Of a DNA stretch of 64,000 nt, positions 1-10,957 are shown piece after piece. The position numbers were made by a program, and so were the translations under genes. The stretch is from Embiotoca jacksoni (lineage: Eukaryota > Chordata > Actinopteri > Embiotocidae), in NCBI GenBank assembly GCA_022577435.1, contig JAKOON010000051.1, positions 310,001-374,000 of the forward strand. The letters are read 5' to 3'. The notes below the pieces were generated by a model that saw nothing but the letters and a program-made list of their open reading frames with translations, did not search any database and had not been told where the DNA came from. The number at the start of each line of letters is the position of its first letter. Position 1 is the stretch's first letter.

Positions 1-289
1 CACCTTTTGATTTCACACTGAGGTTGACATTTTAATAAAACACTTTAACAGTTGTGCTGTTCCTGCCATCTCTCTTCCGTACTTCTCATGAAGTATTTTA
101 CAGTTAGTGAAACAGCGCCTCTCTAAATGCTTTGTGGGATGAATTAGTGGTGAAACATGGTATTGCAGTATAATTTGCAAGTGCAGTTATGGAGGGTGGA
201 GAGTTGGAGTTTTTAGTAAAAAAAATAGTTTTACTAAACTACCATTTGAACACCAACTTCAGATTTAATCTGATGAGTCCAACACCACA

Positions 290-1800
290 ACTGGAGCTGT
301 GCACGGAGAGGAACAAGAGATCTGGACTTTCAACGTGGAAAATGATGTCCGTATGGAGTGGCTGGTAGCGCTGAGCTTCAGCACCATGTCTGTTCAACAA
401 GGATTTCTGTTCACTGAACCATCCGTGGGCCACAACAGGATTTATGGACTTGGCCAACCTGTCGTGCAATTGAGAGGCACTGTAAATCAAAAAGGAAATT
501 AAATTAAACCTGTTTGGAAGCATCATGATTGAGGAGGCGTCAGACTTGGCAAAAAGCATCAACACACTGAAGCACAATGGACAGATGAAGAAGAACCATG
601 AGATTGTGATGAGACTCATTGTTGCAGCTTTGGACCTTGAGCGCCAACAACAAGCATTCAGGAGACACAATGAGGCTGCTGACAGCTCCAATAGATGCAT
701 CTATGATCTTTGATACGACACTTGCAGAGCACTTGGAGTCATCAACAGTTTTCAGCGGAACGTCAAACATCACACAAAATGAATTGAATTGAAGGAATTG
801 AAAGGGTGTCTGCTGTGAGGTGGAACTTCAAAAGCTGCGCGGTACAACCCATTCATGAAGGACGAATTGCCTTCAACTCAATAATGACAGTCAGGATGTG
901 ACAAAGACTCCGTTGCACAGAGTGCAACCTTGAAGAAAAAAGTGGAGGATTTTGACTTTATCTTCTTGCTCTTCGTCTTTCAGTCCATTTTAAGCCTTAG
1001 AACCACTTTTTCAAGTTCTGCAGAGTCAGACGGTGGACATAAAAAATAACCAGGATCGGATCAACAGCACTATCAGCGCTCTCAAAGCCACGAGAACAGA
1101 TGAGATGTTCAATGTCATTTATGATGAAACAGTCCAGGCAGTCGGAGAACCTGCGCCCTGACGTAAACGTGGTGGCTGTGGCTGGGAGGACCTGGAGTGG
1201 AGGGTTAACCAGCACCAAGAAGGAGACGAGGAAACAGACGTATCTTTCAGACGTCTTTACTTCCAGATTGTTGACAGCATAGTATTGCACATGACCCAGG
1301 GATCTGCAGACATGGAGCAACTCCGCTATTTTCGGTACTGGATCATACATAATTTCCATCTTTCTGCAAACCCGCTGCATTTCCCAGCAGTGAGTTGACT
1401 CAGCTGATCAAGATGTCCCCATTTTTTGATGAGCAGAAGTTAAGGAATGAGTTGTACTCCCTCTACAACAACAAGTTGTTTCACAAACCAGCAGGAGATG
1501 GTGAAGCTTCTTATTGAGGATGACCTCCAGGACACACTCTCCGAGGTTGACATGCTGCTGCAGTTGATGCTCACGATACCAGCCAGCAGCTCCTCAGCAG
1601 AGCTCCTTCTCCTGGATAAAAAAAAAGTTCTGAGGAACACGTGTGAACAAAACAGACTTGTCAACGTAGTCCAAATATCCATAGACTTTGTTGTTGTGGA
1701 GGACCTAAAGGCCATTTAATAACATGGTTATTAACCACTTCACCACCATGAAAGACAGAAGAACAGCCTTCCTCTTCAATAGAGTGAAATGTACACCTCC
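290..1800 (+). pseudogene. Decayed hAT transposase (TTF-finger / DUF4371 / hAT C-terminal type)
   Basis: Frameshifted pieces on the plus strand read in hAT transposase order. Near 385-440 the frame gives CLFNKDFCSLNHPWATTGF, like the TTF-type zinc finger block of ZMYM1-like hAT proteins. At 525-713 a 62-codon frame holds NHEIVMRLIV and QQQAFRRHNEAADSSNR, which resembles the stretch before the DUF4371 catalytic region. At 1021-1140 TISALKATRTDEMFNVIYDE matches the helical insertion region. At 1550-1790 TIPASSSSAE and HFTTMKDRR match the C-terminal dimerisation block. Several frames are needed and stops lie between them, so it cannot make a full transposase. A domesticated ZMYM1-type host gene remnant is less likely, because no exon structure is visible. 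No terminal repeats were found. Confidence 0.72.
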
Positions 1801-1949
1801 CTCTCTCTGTGGCTTCACTGCTACGTTTCCTAATGTGGTTGAATCGCTCTTTGTGCCTCCGTTTTTATAACCAGTACATTTAAAATGTGAACACCTGATC
1901 AGACAAGAAGAAGGGCAGACAGCACTAATCAAGCACGGATCTGTCTGCT

Positions 1950-2004
1950 GTTTGGGTTAGGTTAAAGGGTTTAGAGGATTAGGGTTAGGGGTTAAGATTA
2001 TGGT
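1950..2004. repeat. Short degenerate telomere-like tract
   Basis: Imperfect TTAGGG-like words (gggttaggtta, ttagggttagggg) directly precede the 5' end of the L2 copy. Such interstitial GGTTAG tracts are common in fish. It is too short and degenerate to mark a telomere. Confidence 0.5.
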
Positions 2005-2007
2005 TTG

Positions 2008-3365
2008 AGAATCGGGAAGTCCCTTCCTGCCACTATCAGGAAGCCCTCCGAGCTAACTGCAAGTATTTCCTCATCTGGATCATCTACCTGTCTCTTGGAT
2101 CCCATCCCAACTAAACTCCACAAGGAAGTCTTCCCTTTAATTAGTGTTTCCATAGTAGATCAGATCAACCTATCTCTTTTAACCGGCTATGTACCACAGG
2201 CTTTTAAAGTGGCTGTAATTAAACCTTTACTTAAAAAGCCGACTCTTGATCCAGCTGTTTTACAAAACTACAGACCAATTTCCAACCTGACGTTTATTTC
2301 TAAAATCCTTGAAAAAGTGTGTAGTTTTATAACTTTTGATACGATTGATCACACGATTTTATTACAGAGATTGGAAGATGTTACGAGGGTCAAAGGAACG
2401 GCATTAGACTGGTTCAGATCATACTTATCAGATAGATTTTAATTTGTTCATGTCAACAACGAGTCTTCCAGACTTCACTTTGTACATGCTTCCATTAGGA
2501 GATATCATCAGGAAGCGTTGCTTAAACTTCCATTGTTATGCAGATGACACAGCTATATCTTTCTATAAAACCAGATGAAACAAATCAGCTAGTAAACCTT
2601 GAAGAATGTCTAAAAGACATAAAGGTCTGGATGACCAAAAAATGTCCTGCTTCTAAATTCAGACAAAACGGAAGTTATTGTACTTGGTTCAAAACACCTC
2701 AGAAACTCTTTCTCTAATCACTTGGTACTCTTGATGACATCGTCTTTGCCTCCAGCACCACTGTGAGGAATCCTGGAGTCATCTTTGATGAGGAATTGTC
2801 CTTTAGCCACCATTTAAAGCAAGTCTCCAGAACGGCCTTCTTTCATCTACGTAATATTAATAAAATCAGGAAGATCCTTCCTCAGCATGACGCAGAAAAG
2901 CTCATTCATGCATGTGTTACTTCTAGGCTAGATTGTTGTAATTCCTTGTTGTTAGGACGTCCAAATTACTCATTAAAAACCCTGCAGTTGATCCACAATG
3001 CTGCAGCAAGAGTATTGACGGGATTTAGCAAGAGAAATCATATTTCTCCAGTTTTAGCTTCTCATCATTGGCTTCCTGTTAAATCAAGAATAGAATTTAA
3101 AATCCTCCTGCTGACTTACAAAGCTCTACATGACCAGGCTCTATCTTATCTCAGAGTTCGTATAGAACCACATCAAACTGATAGATCTTACAGAACCACA
3201 TCACCATGACAGAGATATTCTCTCTCAGCCTGCTTCTGGTTCCCAAGTTTCCAAAAGTAGAATGAGAGGCAGAGCCTTCAGTTTTCAGGATCCTCTCCTG
3301 TGGAACCAGCTCTCAGTTTGGCTTTCAGGGGCAGACACCCTCAAAACTTTCCTTTTTGACAACTT
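2008..3365 (+). mobile_element. L2-type LINE copy a, 5' and 3' truncated, with internal deletions
   Basis: Encodes part of the reverse transcriptase ORF of a non-LTR retrotransposon of the fish L2/Maui type. Two better copies lie at 32.2 kb and at the window end. Seen: AVIKPLLKKPTLDPAVLQNYRPIS (about 2208-2280), FDTIDHTILLQRLEDV (2335-2385), GVIFDEELSFSHH (about 2780) and the C-terminal block NKIRKILPQHDAEKLIHACV onward to about 3210. Compared with copy b it lacks roughly 170 bp between ISKILEKV and FDTIDHT, and about 60 bp containing the RT motif GVPQGSV. The YADD region is out of frame. The 3' end stops where 5S upstream spacer begins. The NYRPIS tyrosine codon is intact here, unlike in copies b and c. 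Non-functional. Confidence 0.85.
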
Positions 3366-3482
3366 GTCTCTCAGTTCAGACTTGGCGCCCCCTTCATGTT
3401 TCTGTGGTCTTAAAAAAAACTCAGGTGTTCATGATGTGGATGTCTGACATATATAAAAGGCCCGACAGTTGCCTGGGCAATA
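3366..3482 (+). promoter_or_regulatory. 5S rRNA upstream spacer with TATA-like box
   Basis: This block recurs in reverse complement at 4407-4545, again directly before a 5S sequence, so it is the 5' flanking spacer of a 5S rDNA unit. The word tatataaaaggcc lies about 25-30 bp before the 5S start, where vertebrate 5S genes carry a TATA-like upstream element. Whether it is active cannot be judged. Confidence 0.55.
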
Positions 3483-3602
3483 GTTTATTTCCGTACCTCC
3501 CTGGACACGCCTGATCTCATCCGGTCTCAGAAGCAATGCAGGGTCGGGCCTCTTTACTACTTGGATGGGAGAACCTCTGGGACTACCAGGTGCTGTAAAC
3601 TT
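3483..3602 (+). pseudogene. 5S rRNA gene or pseudogene #1
   Basis: About 120 bp aligned from memory to vertebrate 5S rRNA: ACACGCCTGATCTCATC, AGGGTCGGGCCT and ACTTGGATGGGAGAACC are all in place. This covers the internal control region bound by TFIIIA and Pol III factors. Substitutions at the 5' end (tttatttccg for the usual gcttacggcc) and in the third domain suggest a pseudogene. A TTTT terminator follows at about 3600-3604. Confidence 0.8.
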
Positions 3603-4089
3603 TTGCAATCTGCAGAGGGAGCTGCTGCTCATTAAGAGGACACAGCTTCAGGAAATAGAAAAATAGCGCTTTTAAAGTTGATACTTTTTAAAAACATTTG
3701 CCCCCAAAACTCAAACTGCCAAAACAATTGGACCTCCTTTAAGCCACTGTTACTTTATGATTGTATTTTAATGCAGTCTCAGGTTAGGAGGACTTGGTCT
3801 GGCTGAAAGTTCCTGGATGATCAAGATGCACTCACAAAATAATCTCACGAGTTTCACGAGTACTTTCTACTTGTGCTTGTCTCACGCTGTATTTTTGCAC
3901 TTACAATCATTCTGTAATTAACCCCAAATTGTTGACCCACAAGCAAAATATATATTGAAAATCTGCACGTGCTGTTTCACAGGAAGTGTCAGAGACATAA
4001 AGTACATAGAAATACACAATCCCATCCAGGTCTCCCCACACAAACAGACACAACTCTGCCGTCTGCTGTTTGTAAAGAGAAGGAGGGGA
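3603..4089. repeat. 5S-associated spacer core, copy 1
   Basis: This 490-bp spacer lies between a plus-strand 5S (left) and a minus-strand 5S (right). It recurs in the same orientation at 12832-13308 and reversed at 4699-5147. The left arm begins gcaatctgcagaggg; the right arm ends gagaaggaggggaaaagc. It belongs to a 5S rDNA-like repeat bounded by convergent 5S copies. No coding frame is recognised. Confidence 0.7.
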
Positions 4090-4150
4090 AAAGCTTTCAG
4101 CACCTGGTATTCCCAGGCAGTCTCCCATCACAGTACTCACCCTCGAGACC
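4090..4150 (-). pseudogene. 5S rRNA pseudogene #2, 3' part only
   Basis: Reverse complement of the 3' half of 5S rRNA: cagcacctggtattcccagg then cagtctcccatc, after which similarity fades near 4150. It closes the convergent 5S unit that begins at 3483. Confidence 0.7.
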
Positions 4151-4286
4151 GGAGGTTTCATTAGCCAGGTAATTAAGAGTTGTAAGGATTTAATGGCTCA
4201 TTTCAACTTTAGCTTATCTTCATCAAGTTTAATACAAGACACTAACATGGTTGTAAGCTCACCAACTGGAAAGGGAAGGAGGGCAA

Positions 4287-4406
4287 AAGCTCACAGCACC
4301 TGGTATTACCAGGCAGTCTCCCATCCAACAACTAACCAAGCCTAACCCTTCTTAGTGTCCAAGATCAGACTGGATCTGGCTTGATCAAGGTGGTATGGCC
4401 GTAAGC
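4287..4406 (-). pseudogene. 5S rRNA gene or pseudogene #3
   Basis: Full-length reverse-complement 5S-like sequence. It starts at the 3' end with aagctcacagcacctgg and finishes with gtggtatggccgtaagc, which matches the 5S 5' end well. Internal differences include actaaccaagcctaaccctt in place of the usual aaccaggcccgaccctg. It lies head-to-head with #4. Confidence 0.8.
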
Positions 4407-4545
4407 TATTGCCTATGAAAATCTCAGGCCTTTTGTATATGTCAGACATAATCATGGACGCCTGAATGTGTTTCAGTGCACAGAAACATGAAGGGTGTGC
4501 CAAGGCTGAACTCAGGGAAAAGTTGCACGCAACTCTGGACATGTC
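4407..4545 (-). promoter_or_regulatory. 5S rRNA upstream spacer (reverse)
   Basis: Reverse complement of the block at 3366-3482, including a TATA-like tatacaaaaggcc about 30 bp before 5S #3. Conservation of this 5' spacer beside two 5S copies argues that they came from genuine 5S rDNA units and not from retroposed 5S RNA. Confidence 0.5.
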
Positions 4546-4578
4546 ATTTAGTGAAGGCCTTTTTGTTCACACAGGTGG

Positions 4579-4698
4579 AGTTTACGGCTATACCAACCTG
4601 AACAAGCCCGATCCCGTCAGATCTCAGAAGCCAAACAGGCTCTAGCCTAGTTAGTACTTGGATAGGAGAACACCTGGGAATACCAGGTGCTGAAAGAT
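4579..4698 (+). pseudogene. 5S rRNA gene or pseudogene #4
   Basis: Plus-strand 5S-like sequence: tttacggctataccaacctg, gatctcagaagcc, agtacttggataggagaaca, ataccaggtgctg, then a TTTT at about 4697-4700. It differs from consensus at scattered sites. It is followed by a spacer core in the opposite orientation to copy 1, then by PLE-A. Confidence 0.8.
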
Positions 4699-5147
4699 TT
4701 TGCCCTCCTTCTCTTTAAAAACAGCAGAGGGCGGAGCTGCATCTGTTTGTGTGGGGAGACCTGGATGGGATTGTGTCTTTCTATGTACTTTATGTCTGCT
4801 GTGAGACAGCAGGTGAAGATTGTAAATACATATTTTGCATGTCAGTCAACTATTTGGGTTTAATTACAGGGTGATTGTAAGTGCTAAAATACGGCGTGAG
4901 ACAAGCACAAGTAGAAAATAGTCAAGAAACTCGTGAGATGATTTTGTGAGTGTTTCTTGGTCATCCATGAACTTTCAGAAAGAACGAGTCCTCCTAACCT
5001 GAGACTGCAGTAAAATGCAGTCATAAAGGAACAGGGGCTTAAAGGAGGTGCAATCGTTTTGTTGTTTGAGTTTTGGGGGCAAAAAAATTGAAAAAGTATC
5101 AACTTTAAAATCGCAATTTTTCTATTTGCTGAAGCTGTGTCCACTGA
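4699..5147. repeat. 5S-associated spacer core, copy 2 (inverted)
   Basis: Reverse complement of the core at 3603-4089, e.g. cctcctaacctgagactgcag and the gggcttaaaggaggtgcaat block. It ends near ctgaagctgtgtccactgaa, without reaching the second 5S that the other two copies have, and is joined to the 5' region of PLE-A. Confidence 0.7.
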
Positions 5148-7275
5148 ATGAACGGATACAGCTGTGTCCACCTGGCAGAACCCTTTAACTTGCTCCCTCT
5201 ATACTCCCAAAAAGCACTAAACTTCCTCGCAGAAACCATGTCACCTACCTCACCGATACCACCAACACCACAACCACTATGCTCAAACAACTGGACCCCC
5301 GTCAACCTAGCGCCAAACTACCTGAAAAAACACAGTTTTGACCTGACCCTACAATCTGACTGCTCAGAAATGGATCTGGGCAGCCTTAAACAATATCTTA
5401 CACCCCCAGCACAAACACCAGTGGCCACTAAACATCCCCACTTCAACAACAAGAAAGAAAACTGGTCCCTCCAACCAACCAGACCAGCCTAATCATAGGT
5501 GACTCCAACCTGGACAGACCACCAACAATCCAGAACTCATTGGTCCAAATGAGCTGCTATCTGGGAGCCAACAGTCAACCTGTGCACCCTCTTCAAATTG
5601 TCCCCTCAAAAATCAAGCCTGCTATCAAAAGGTCTATCTTTCATTCCCCCAACCACGAACACCACATTCCAAAAGAACTTCTTCAAAGGCCACCTGGCAG
5701 ATGTATAGAACTGCTCTGGCATTTTGGCATCACTGACTCCAAAGAAACCCAACCCTTCCAATCCAAATCCTCCTGGGAACCAAAATGGGCCTCACTACCT
5801 CAGGAAATCCAAACCCTCATCTGAGACCATTCCCAAATTCTGGAAAACTAGGCCTGGACACAAGAACAAGACAACCCAACTCCAGCAGAGAGAAAGGCCC
5901 TGGAGGAAGTAAAAACAGAACAAACCATCATCCTAAAACCAGCGGACAAAGGAAGTGTCACAGTCATCATGGATAAAAAAGACGACATCCAGGAAGCCCG
6001 TAGACAACTAGACAACCCCACCTACTACAACCCACTGGAACAACCCATTTTCCCAGAAATGTCACAACTAGTCAGAAAAACCCAACAAGAACTCCACCAG
6101 AAAAAGTTCATCAGCCATAAACAAATCCCTTACCTCCTAGGGGACAACCCCACCTCTCCTACCTTTTCACACAAAAAACACAAACCTAGCCTGTCCCCTC
6201 AAAACAAAAAAAACAGGAAGACCAATCATATTACACTGGCAGTGAGACCTACCGACTTGCAAAGTACCTGGAATCGTTCCTAAACCCCATCTCCATCAAA
6301 CACCCCAGGTACCTCAATGACACCTATGACTTTGTCAACAAAGTCTCTAAACTACAACTCCCACCTTCAGAAATCCTTTTCACTCTGGATGTGGACAATC
6401 TATATACAAACATTGAATCCTCCCTGGGACTACAAGCTGTGACGAAAAAAAACTCCTCCGACACCCAAACCCATCAAGACCAGATGAAACCCTACTGAAG
6501 CTTCTGGAAATCAGTCTTTCAAGGAATGACTTTCAGTTCAACGGACACCACTTCCTACAAACCAAGGGAGTGGCCATGGGGAAACGCTCCGCCCCCTTCT
6601 ATGCAAACATTTACATGGCAGACTGGGAAGAATCCATCTTCACCAAATGCCACCCTTCATTTCCTGAATGACATCTGGGGCATTTAGCCCCACTCCTGGG
6701 AAGAATTTTACATATTCATACAAACTCTCAACCAGCATCACCCGCTCATCAGAATCAAACCGAACCTGCATGAAATGAAAGTAGAACACCACCACTCATT
6801 AGGATCAGTTGAAGCAAGGAAGATGTCATGCAGGCCACCAAAACACTATTCAAAGCCCTCAGGACAAGGTCCAGACACAAACTCAGAATGGCCTACAAAA
6901 AAGCCTTCCCCAAGGAGGCCCCAAAACCCAACACAAATCCCTCCAAAACACGCCCCCTACTATCCCTGATCATCCTGAACGCCAACCTGAGGGACCTCGT
7001 AATTCATATAAAACTATAAAAAACCTCTAAACCAAACAATCATACCAGACCAAACCACGGCACACAATCCAAAACCCCCAAATCAAACACCTGTACAGGA
7101 TCCCTCCCCACACCACTAACAATCCCACAAGAAGGGACCGGATGGCTTCGGGTGGCTCTCGACAGGATTTTGAAATAGTCTAGGTTCGACAAAGTGTACA
7201 CAGAGAGCTACAAACAAAAATTGAACCAGTTAAACCTTGCAAGTCCAAAAACGTAGTCTACAGTAATATCAGTGT
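5148..7275 (+). mobile_element. Penelope-like element A (PLE-A), broken
   Basis: A retroelement with PLE-type reverse transcriptase. An N-terminal piece includes IIGDSNLDRP (5492-5520), like block I of SGNH hydrolases. The RT part shows ILKPADKGSVTVIMDKKD (about 5930-5985), VDNLYTNIESSLG (about 6390-6430) and FLQTKGVAMGKRSAP (about 6550-6595). The catalytic block reads FLNDIWG at 6660-6685 where PLEs have DD, and a stop follows. The end reads KSKNVVYSNI (about 7235-7270), the expected start of a GIY-YIG endonuclease, then similarity is lost. Frameshifts and stops break the frame throughout. PLE-C at 10957-12720 is a close relative on the other strand. The PLE call rests on the RT motif set and on the GIY-YIG end of the related PLE-B. 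Confidence 0.75.
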
Positions 7276-8424
7276 GCATATGGTGGATGACATTGTCGCC
7301 TCTCCCATCTCCCCTCGTACAGGTGGCACCACAAGGCAGCTCTCCCCAAACCTAAAGGGCCGCAAAATGGCTCCAAAACTAAATGGTGGAGAAAAATTAC
7401 GATTTCGGCTGAAAGACAAGTTAAAGTGACCTTTGACAACATTCCTCCACTCATGATTATAAAATAAATGGAGCTTAGGAGGGAGGGGAGGGGAGCGAGC
7501 CTGTGACCACTGGGTGGCAGGGGGCAGGAGAGCTGGCTTTACCTCAAACCCCCACCTATCACACTGTGACAGCTTAATGTTAAACTTCGTGTATTCTTGG
7601 TCCTGGGGTGCCAGCCAGGGAGAACACTGACAATAATGTATCTAAATTGATTAAAACTAAGCCAACACAAAGGAGTTATGAACAATAACACAAGTTACTT
7701 CCACACAACCTGAAAGACCTTTCAATAGAAAAGTACCAACAACAAACATAGATGTCTTATCCTTGTCCTTATCGATGACAAAACACCACAGGAGATGCAC
7801 AGTTCTTGTCAATGAGACCCTTTTATTTTCCCGAAAAGAGACGAAACAAAATGAGTTCAATGAAAGTAAAAAAATAAAAAGGAGAAATGCCAACAAAGAG
7901 TCCACTTCAGGATGTTTCCAAGGAAAAACTAAATATTGAAAAAAACATATAATCCACTCAAAAAGGGAAATAATGTTCGCCCAATACAGTCAGTCGGTCA
8001 GTCAGTCATTCAGTGTGAGAGTCAGCTCTACCGGCAGCGATACTGGCAGTCAGCTGACTGTCAAGCGCTTACTTTTTTTCAGTTGGTAAATGTCGCTACG
8101 AGGTCCGGTTGCGTCGTCCCTTTGACTGTAGTAGTCCCGAAGGATTAACTACCTCAGCTTCACTTCTTAAACCTCCATCGCCAATAAGGAGGACCGTTTC
8201 GCCAGCTCTTTTTTTTCTCCGTACTTCCTCCTTTACCTGCGGTCTGCCAGCACCTTTCCTTCTCCTCATCATCTCGCAACTTATCCTTGCCAAATCAAAA
8301 CGGCTTGGCCTTACATCACTATCAGGCGACCATTGATAAACAAAACAAAAAATGTGGGGGCGTTGCCGGTCCGTTACAACACGGCCAGACCATCTCATAA
8401 AATACAAGACTGGTGTTTTGAGTG
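7276..8424. other. Unassigned stretch between PLE-A and PLE-B
   Basis: No recognised gene or element. It holds a purine-rich patch (7470-7530), short gtcagtcagtc repeats at 7986-8015 and a minus-strand open frame at 8428-8096 (110 codons). That frame is rich in Arg and Lys (MMRRRKGAGRPQ, EEVRRKKRAGE) and matches no family I know. Part may be the 5' untranslated region of PLE-B. Confidence 0.4.
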
Positions 8425-10528
8425 GCATAGGCTGGTGTTTCTACTGGGGGACTCCAACCTTAATAGAATCCCCTGATGCTCCAAGTACCCAACATCTATC
8501 ACTTCCTCAAAATCTGTGAGAAAACTCCTGTTCATCCTGACACAAAGGTGGTGGTCTTCTCGAGTGGTCTACTCTCCCTTCCTTCCAGAGGAGCAGCAGC
8601 ACAACTTGCAGAGGATCAACATTTTCATCAAAAGACAATTACACTCTCTTGCAGCTCTGCCTTCACAGGAGGGAATTATTCACACCCAGAACAGCTCAAC
8701 TATGTCTGTTGGAGAGGGGACTTTATCCCCAGACCCACCCAATTTGACCACCTGGAGCTCTGCAGGGACCTCCATGCCTATCATCGGAGACTGAAATGGA
8801 TTGATTACTTTCAGGGAGACTGCATAGACCCAATCCCATTTACAGAACAGTCTAATTGGGAACTGTGCTGGGAGCAGGGTGGTGGCCCCCTTAACCGTTT
8901 AATCAAGTGGGATCTGGGGAGCCTGGAGCGGGACGTGGGGCCGTGCAGGTAACCTCTCCATACCAGAACAGGAATCCCTTAAGGAACTACAAAATAATCC
9001 CAACATAATCATAAAACCGGCAGATAAAGGCTCAAAAATAGTTATCATGGACAAGCAGCAGTACATTTTGGAGGCAAACAGACAACTTTCAAAATATTAC
9101 AAACCCATCCCAGAATTCATCTAAATCAAAACACAAAGTAAAATTAGAGAAATAGTACGTGCATTATATAATCAGAAATACATCAAAGCAAAGCAGAGGG
9201 ATTTTCTGCACGGACCCACATCCCAGATACTTTTACCTGCTCCCCAACACAAGGAGCCGACACTATAGGTCGTATAGTGTTGGACTGCAACAGCGCCAGT
9301 TACAACATCACTCAGTACATTGATGTTTATCTGGGTCCTTTCTCTACCAGGCATCCTAGTTATCTGAAGGACACGTATGACTTCCTGGAGAGGATCCGTC
9401 CCTTGGTGATCCTTCTCTGCCACAGAAGAAGCTCGCTTCGCTTCAGTTCTCAGCATTGATTGGCCATTACTCATGACGTGTAACCATCAGATAAAGTTGT
9501 AGGCAGGACATAGTGCAACACCACAGAGTGGTGACTGCAGACTGAGAGAGACTCTGCATCAGTGTCAAAGCAGCACATTTTTAATTCATTCATTTTAACG
9601 GCAATTGAAAAAAAATAATACCGATACCGATAATTGTATAAAAGCTAAGTATCGGCACCGACAATCGGCCAGGCCGGTCTATTCCTAGTGGATACCATTA
9701 GGAATAGGTACAAGGATGGCAGCAGACCGGACAGACAGCTGCTCCAGTTGTTAGAAATATGCCTAGCCAATAACAACTTTGTTTTTGAAGACAGGCATTA
9801 TTTACAGATGTGGGGGACCACCATGGGACAGAAATACGCTCCTACCTATGAAAACGTATAAATGAGTGAGTGGGAGCAGGAGGTCTTGGCCAAGCATCCT
9901 CTGAAACCCATCTTTTATCTCGCTTTCTAGATGACATTGTCGGAGCTTGGGTGTACAGTGTAGAAGAGTTCAAAGCTTTCATTGATATCATGAATAGTCA
10001 CCATCCATCCATAAAGGTTGAATACACTTTGGACGAACATTAGATCAACTTTCTAGAGACAACAATATACTTTGAACAGGTCAACCATTCACACAAAAAA
10101 AGCTGTCTAAAATCTATTTCAAACCCACTGACACACGCAGAAGATGCTGCTACTCCTAGTCACCAACTATTCCACCAGATATCTGCCTTTGCAGAGTTGT
10201 ATTAAAATGAACTTCCAGCAAACACAATCACAGTATTGAAAACTCGATGAATATATAATTATATCACCACTCAGGAAAAATCGCAATTTGAAAGACCTTC
10301 TGGTGTGGGCTTGTTTTACAAGAAATCGGGTGGTGGCCCAGGGTGCACAGCGGGGACATTTTATGGTTCTTAAATTGATAACTAACCCACACGGTCATAA
10401 ATCTACTCACTCTGGATACAGCAAACGTAGTTTATTGCATCCTCCATAAGTTTTGTCATATGCTGTACATCAGAGAAAATGGTAACGACATACGAGCAAG
10501 ATTGAAACAACACTTGTTAGGCATGTGA
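8425..10528 (+). mobile_element. Penelope-like element B (PLE-B) with SGNH-like start, RT and GIY-YIG remnant
   Basis: A second PLE subfamily, broken by frameshifts and by a foreign insert at about 9465-9690. In order: LLGDSNLNRIP at 8441-8473, an SGNH-like block followed by a stop; LQRINIFIKRQLHSLAALP near 8610-8665; RRLKWIDYFQGD near 8790-8822; IIIKPADKGSKIVIMDKQQY about 9009-9065; RHPSYLKDTYDFLERIRP about 9350-9402. After the insert come RNRYKDGSRPDRQLLQLLEI about 9700-9760, GTTMGQKYAPTY, and an intact RFLDDIVGAW near 9920-9950. The end, 10424-10528, reads NVVYCILHKF...LYIRENGNDIRARLKQHLLG then a stop. This has the VVY/LYI and Arg positions of a GIY-YIG nuclease and lacks the C-terminal half. 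That end is the best evidence that the family is PLE. Confidence 0.78.
9465..9690. mobile_element. Foreign insert inside PLE-B (hAT/MITE-like)
   Basis: The PLE frame breaks after FSVLSID near 9459 and resumes near 9695. Between them lies non-PLE DNA with the words ccgataccgataattg and gtatcggcaccgacaatcgg. These recall the tatcgg-rich ends of some fish hAT MITEs. Several PLE codons (the expected LYTNI block) are missing as well. No clean target duplication was seen. Confidence 0.4.
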
Positions 10529-10529
10529 A

Positions 10530-10606
10530 CAGGAGGAGCTGGGGATGGAACCACCAACCTTCCATTTAGTGTGCAACCCACTCTACTGTCTGAGCCACAG
10601 CCTCGC
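10530..10606 (-). mobile_element. tRNA-derived SINE head fragment
   Basis: On the minus strand this reads as a tRNA-like promoter: ctgtggctcagacagtagag (A-box region) and ggttggtggttccatcccc (B-box region). This is the common fish pattern of a tRNA-derived SINE head. It directly follows the truncated PLE-B endonuclease. The SINE body is missing. Confidence 0.6.
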
Positions 10607-10957
10607 TGTTACAGTCTGACACTATTGGTCGGCCAGGAGGAACTTCCGAAGGCACCGTTCAGGGTGAGGCTCTTTGTGTTGGAGAGCAGGTAAAAATATA
10701 TGGGACGTGGGTCACCGGGGCCGTGCAGAAAATCCCTCTGCTTTGCTTTGATGTATTTCTGATTATATAATGCATGTACTATTTCTCTAATTTTACTTTG
10801 TGTTTTGATTTGGATGGATTCTGGCATGGGTTTGTAATATTTTGAAAGTTGTCTGTTTGCCTCCAAAATGTACTGCTGCTTGTCCATGATAACTATTTTT
10901 GAGCCTTTAATCTGCCGGTTTTATGATTATGTTGGGATTATTTTGTAGTTCCTTTAG
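10607..10957 (-). mobile_element. PLE fragment D (same subfamily as PLE-B)
   Basis: The minus-strand frame 10887-10609 starts MDKQQYILEANRQLSKYYKP. The preceding IIIKPADKGSKIVIMD block (to about 10930) matches PLE-B almost word for word. It also has ALYNQKYIKAKQRDFLHGP and YFYLLSNTK, the PLE LLPKIHK region with changes. Only this RT segment is present. Upstream on its strand it is fused to PLE-C at a shared run of about 15 bp. Confidence 0.75.

Noticed and set aside
290..1800. Host ZMYM1-like gene
   Set aside because: Frameshifts and stops without exon borders. It reads as a decayed hAT transposase.
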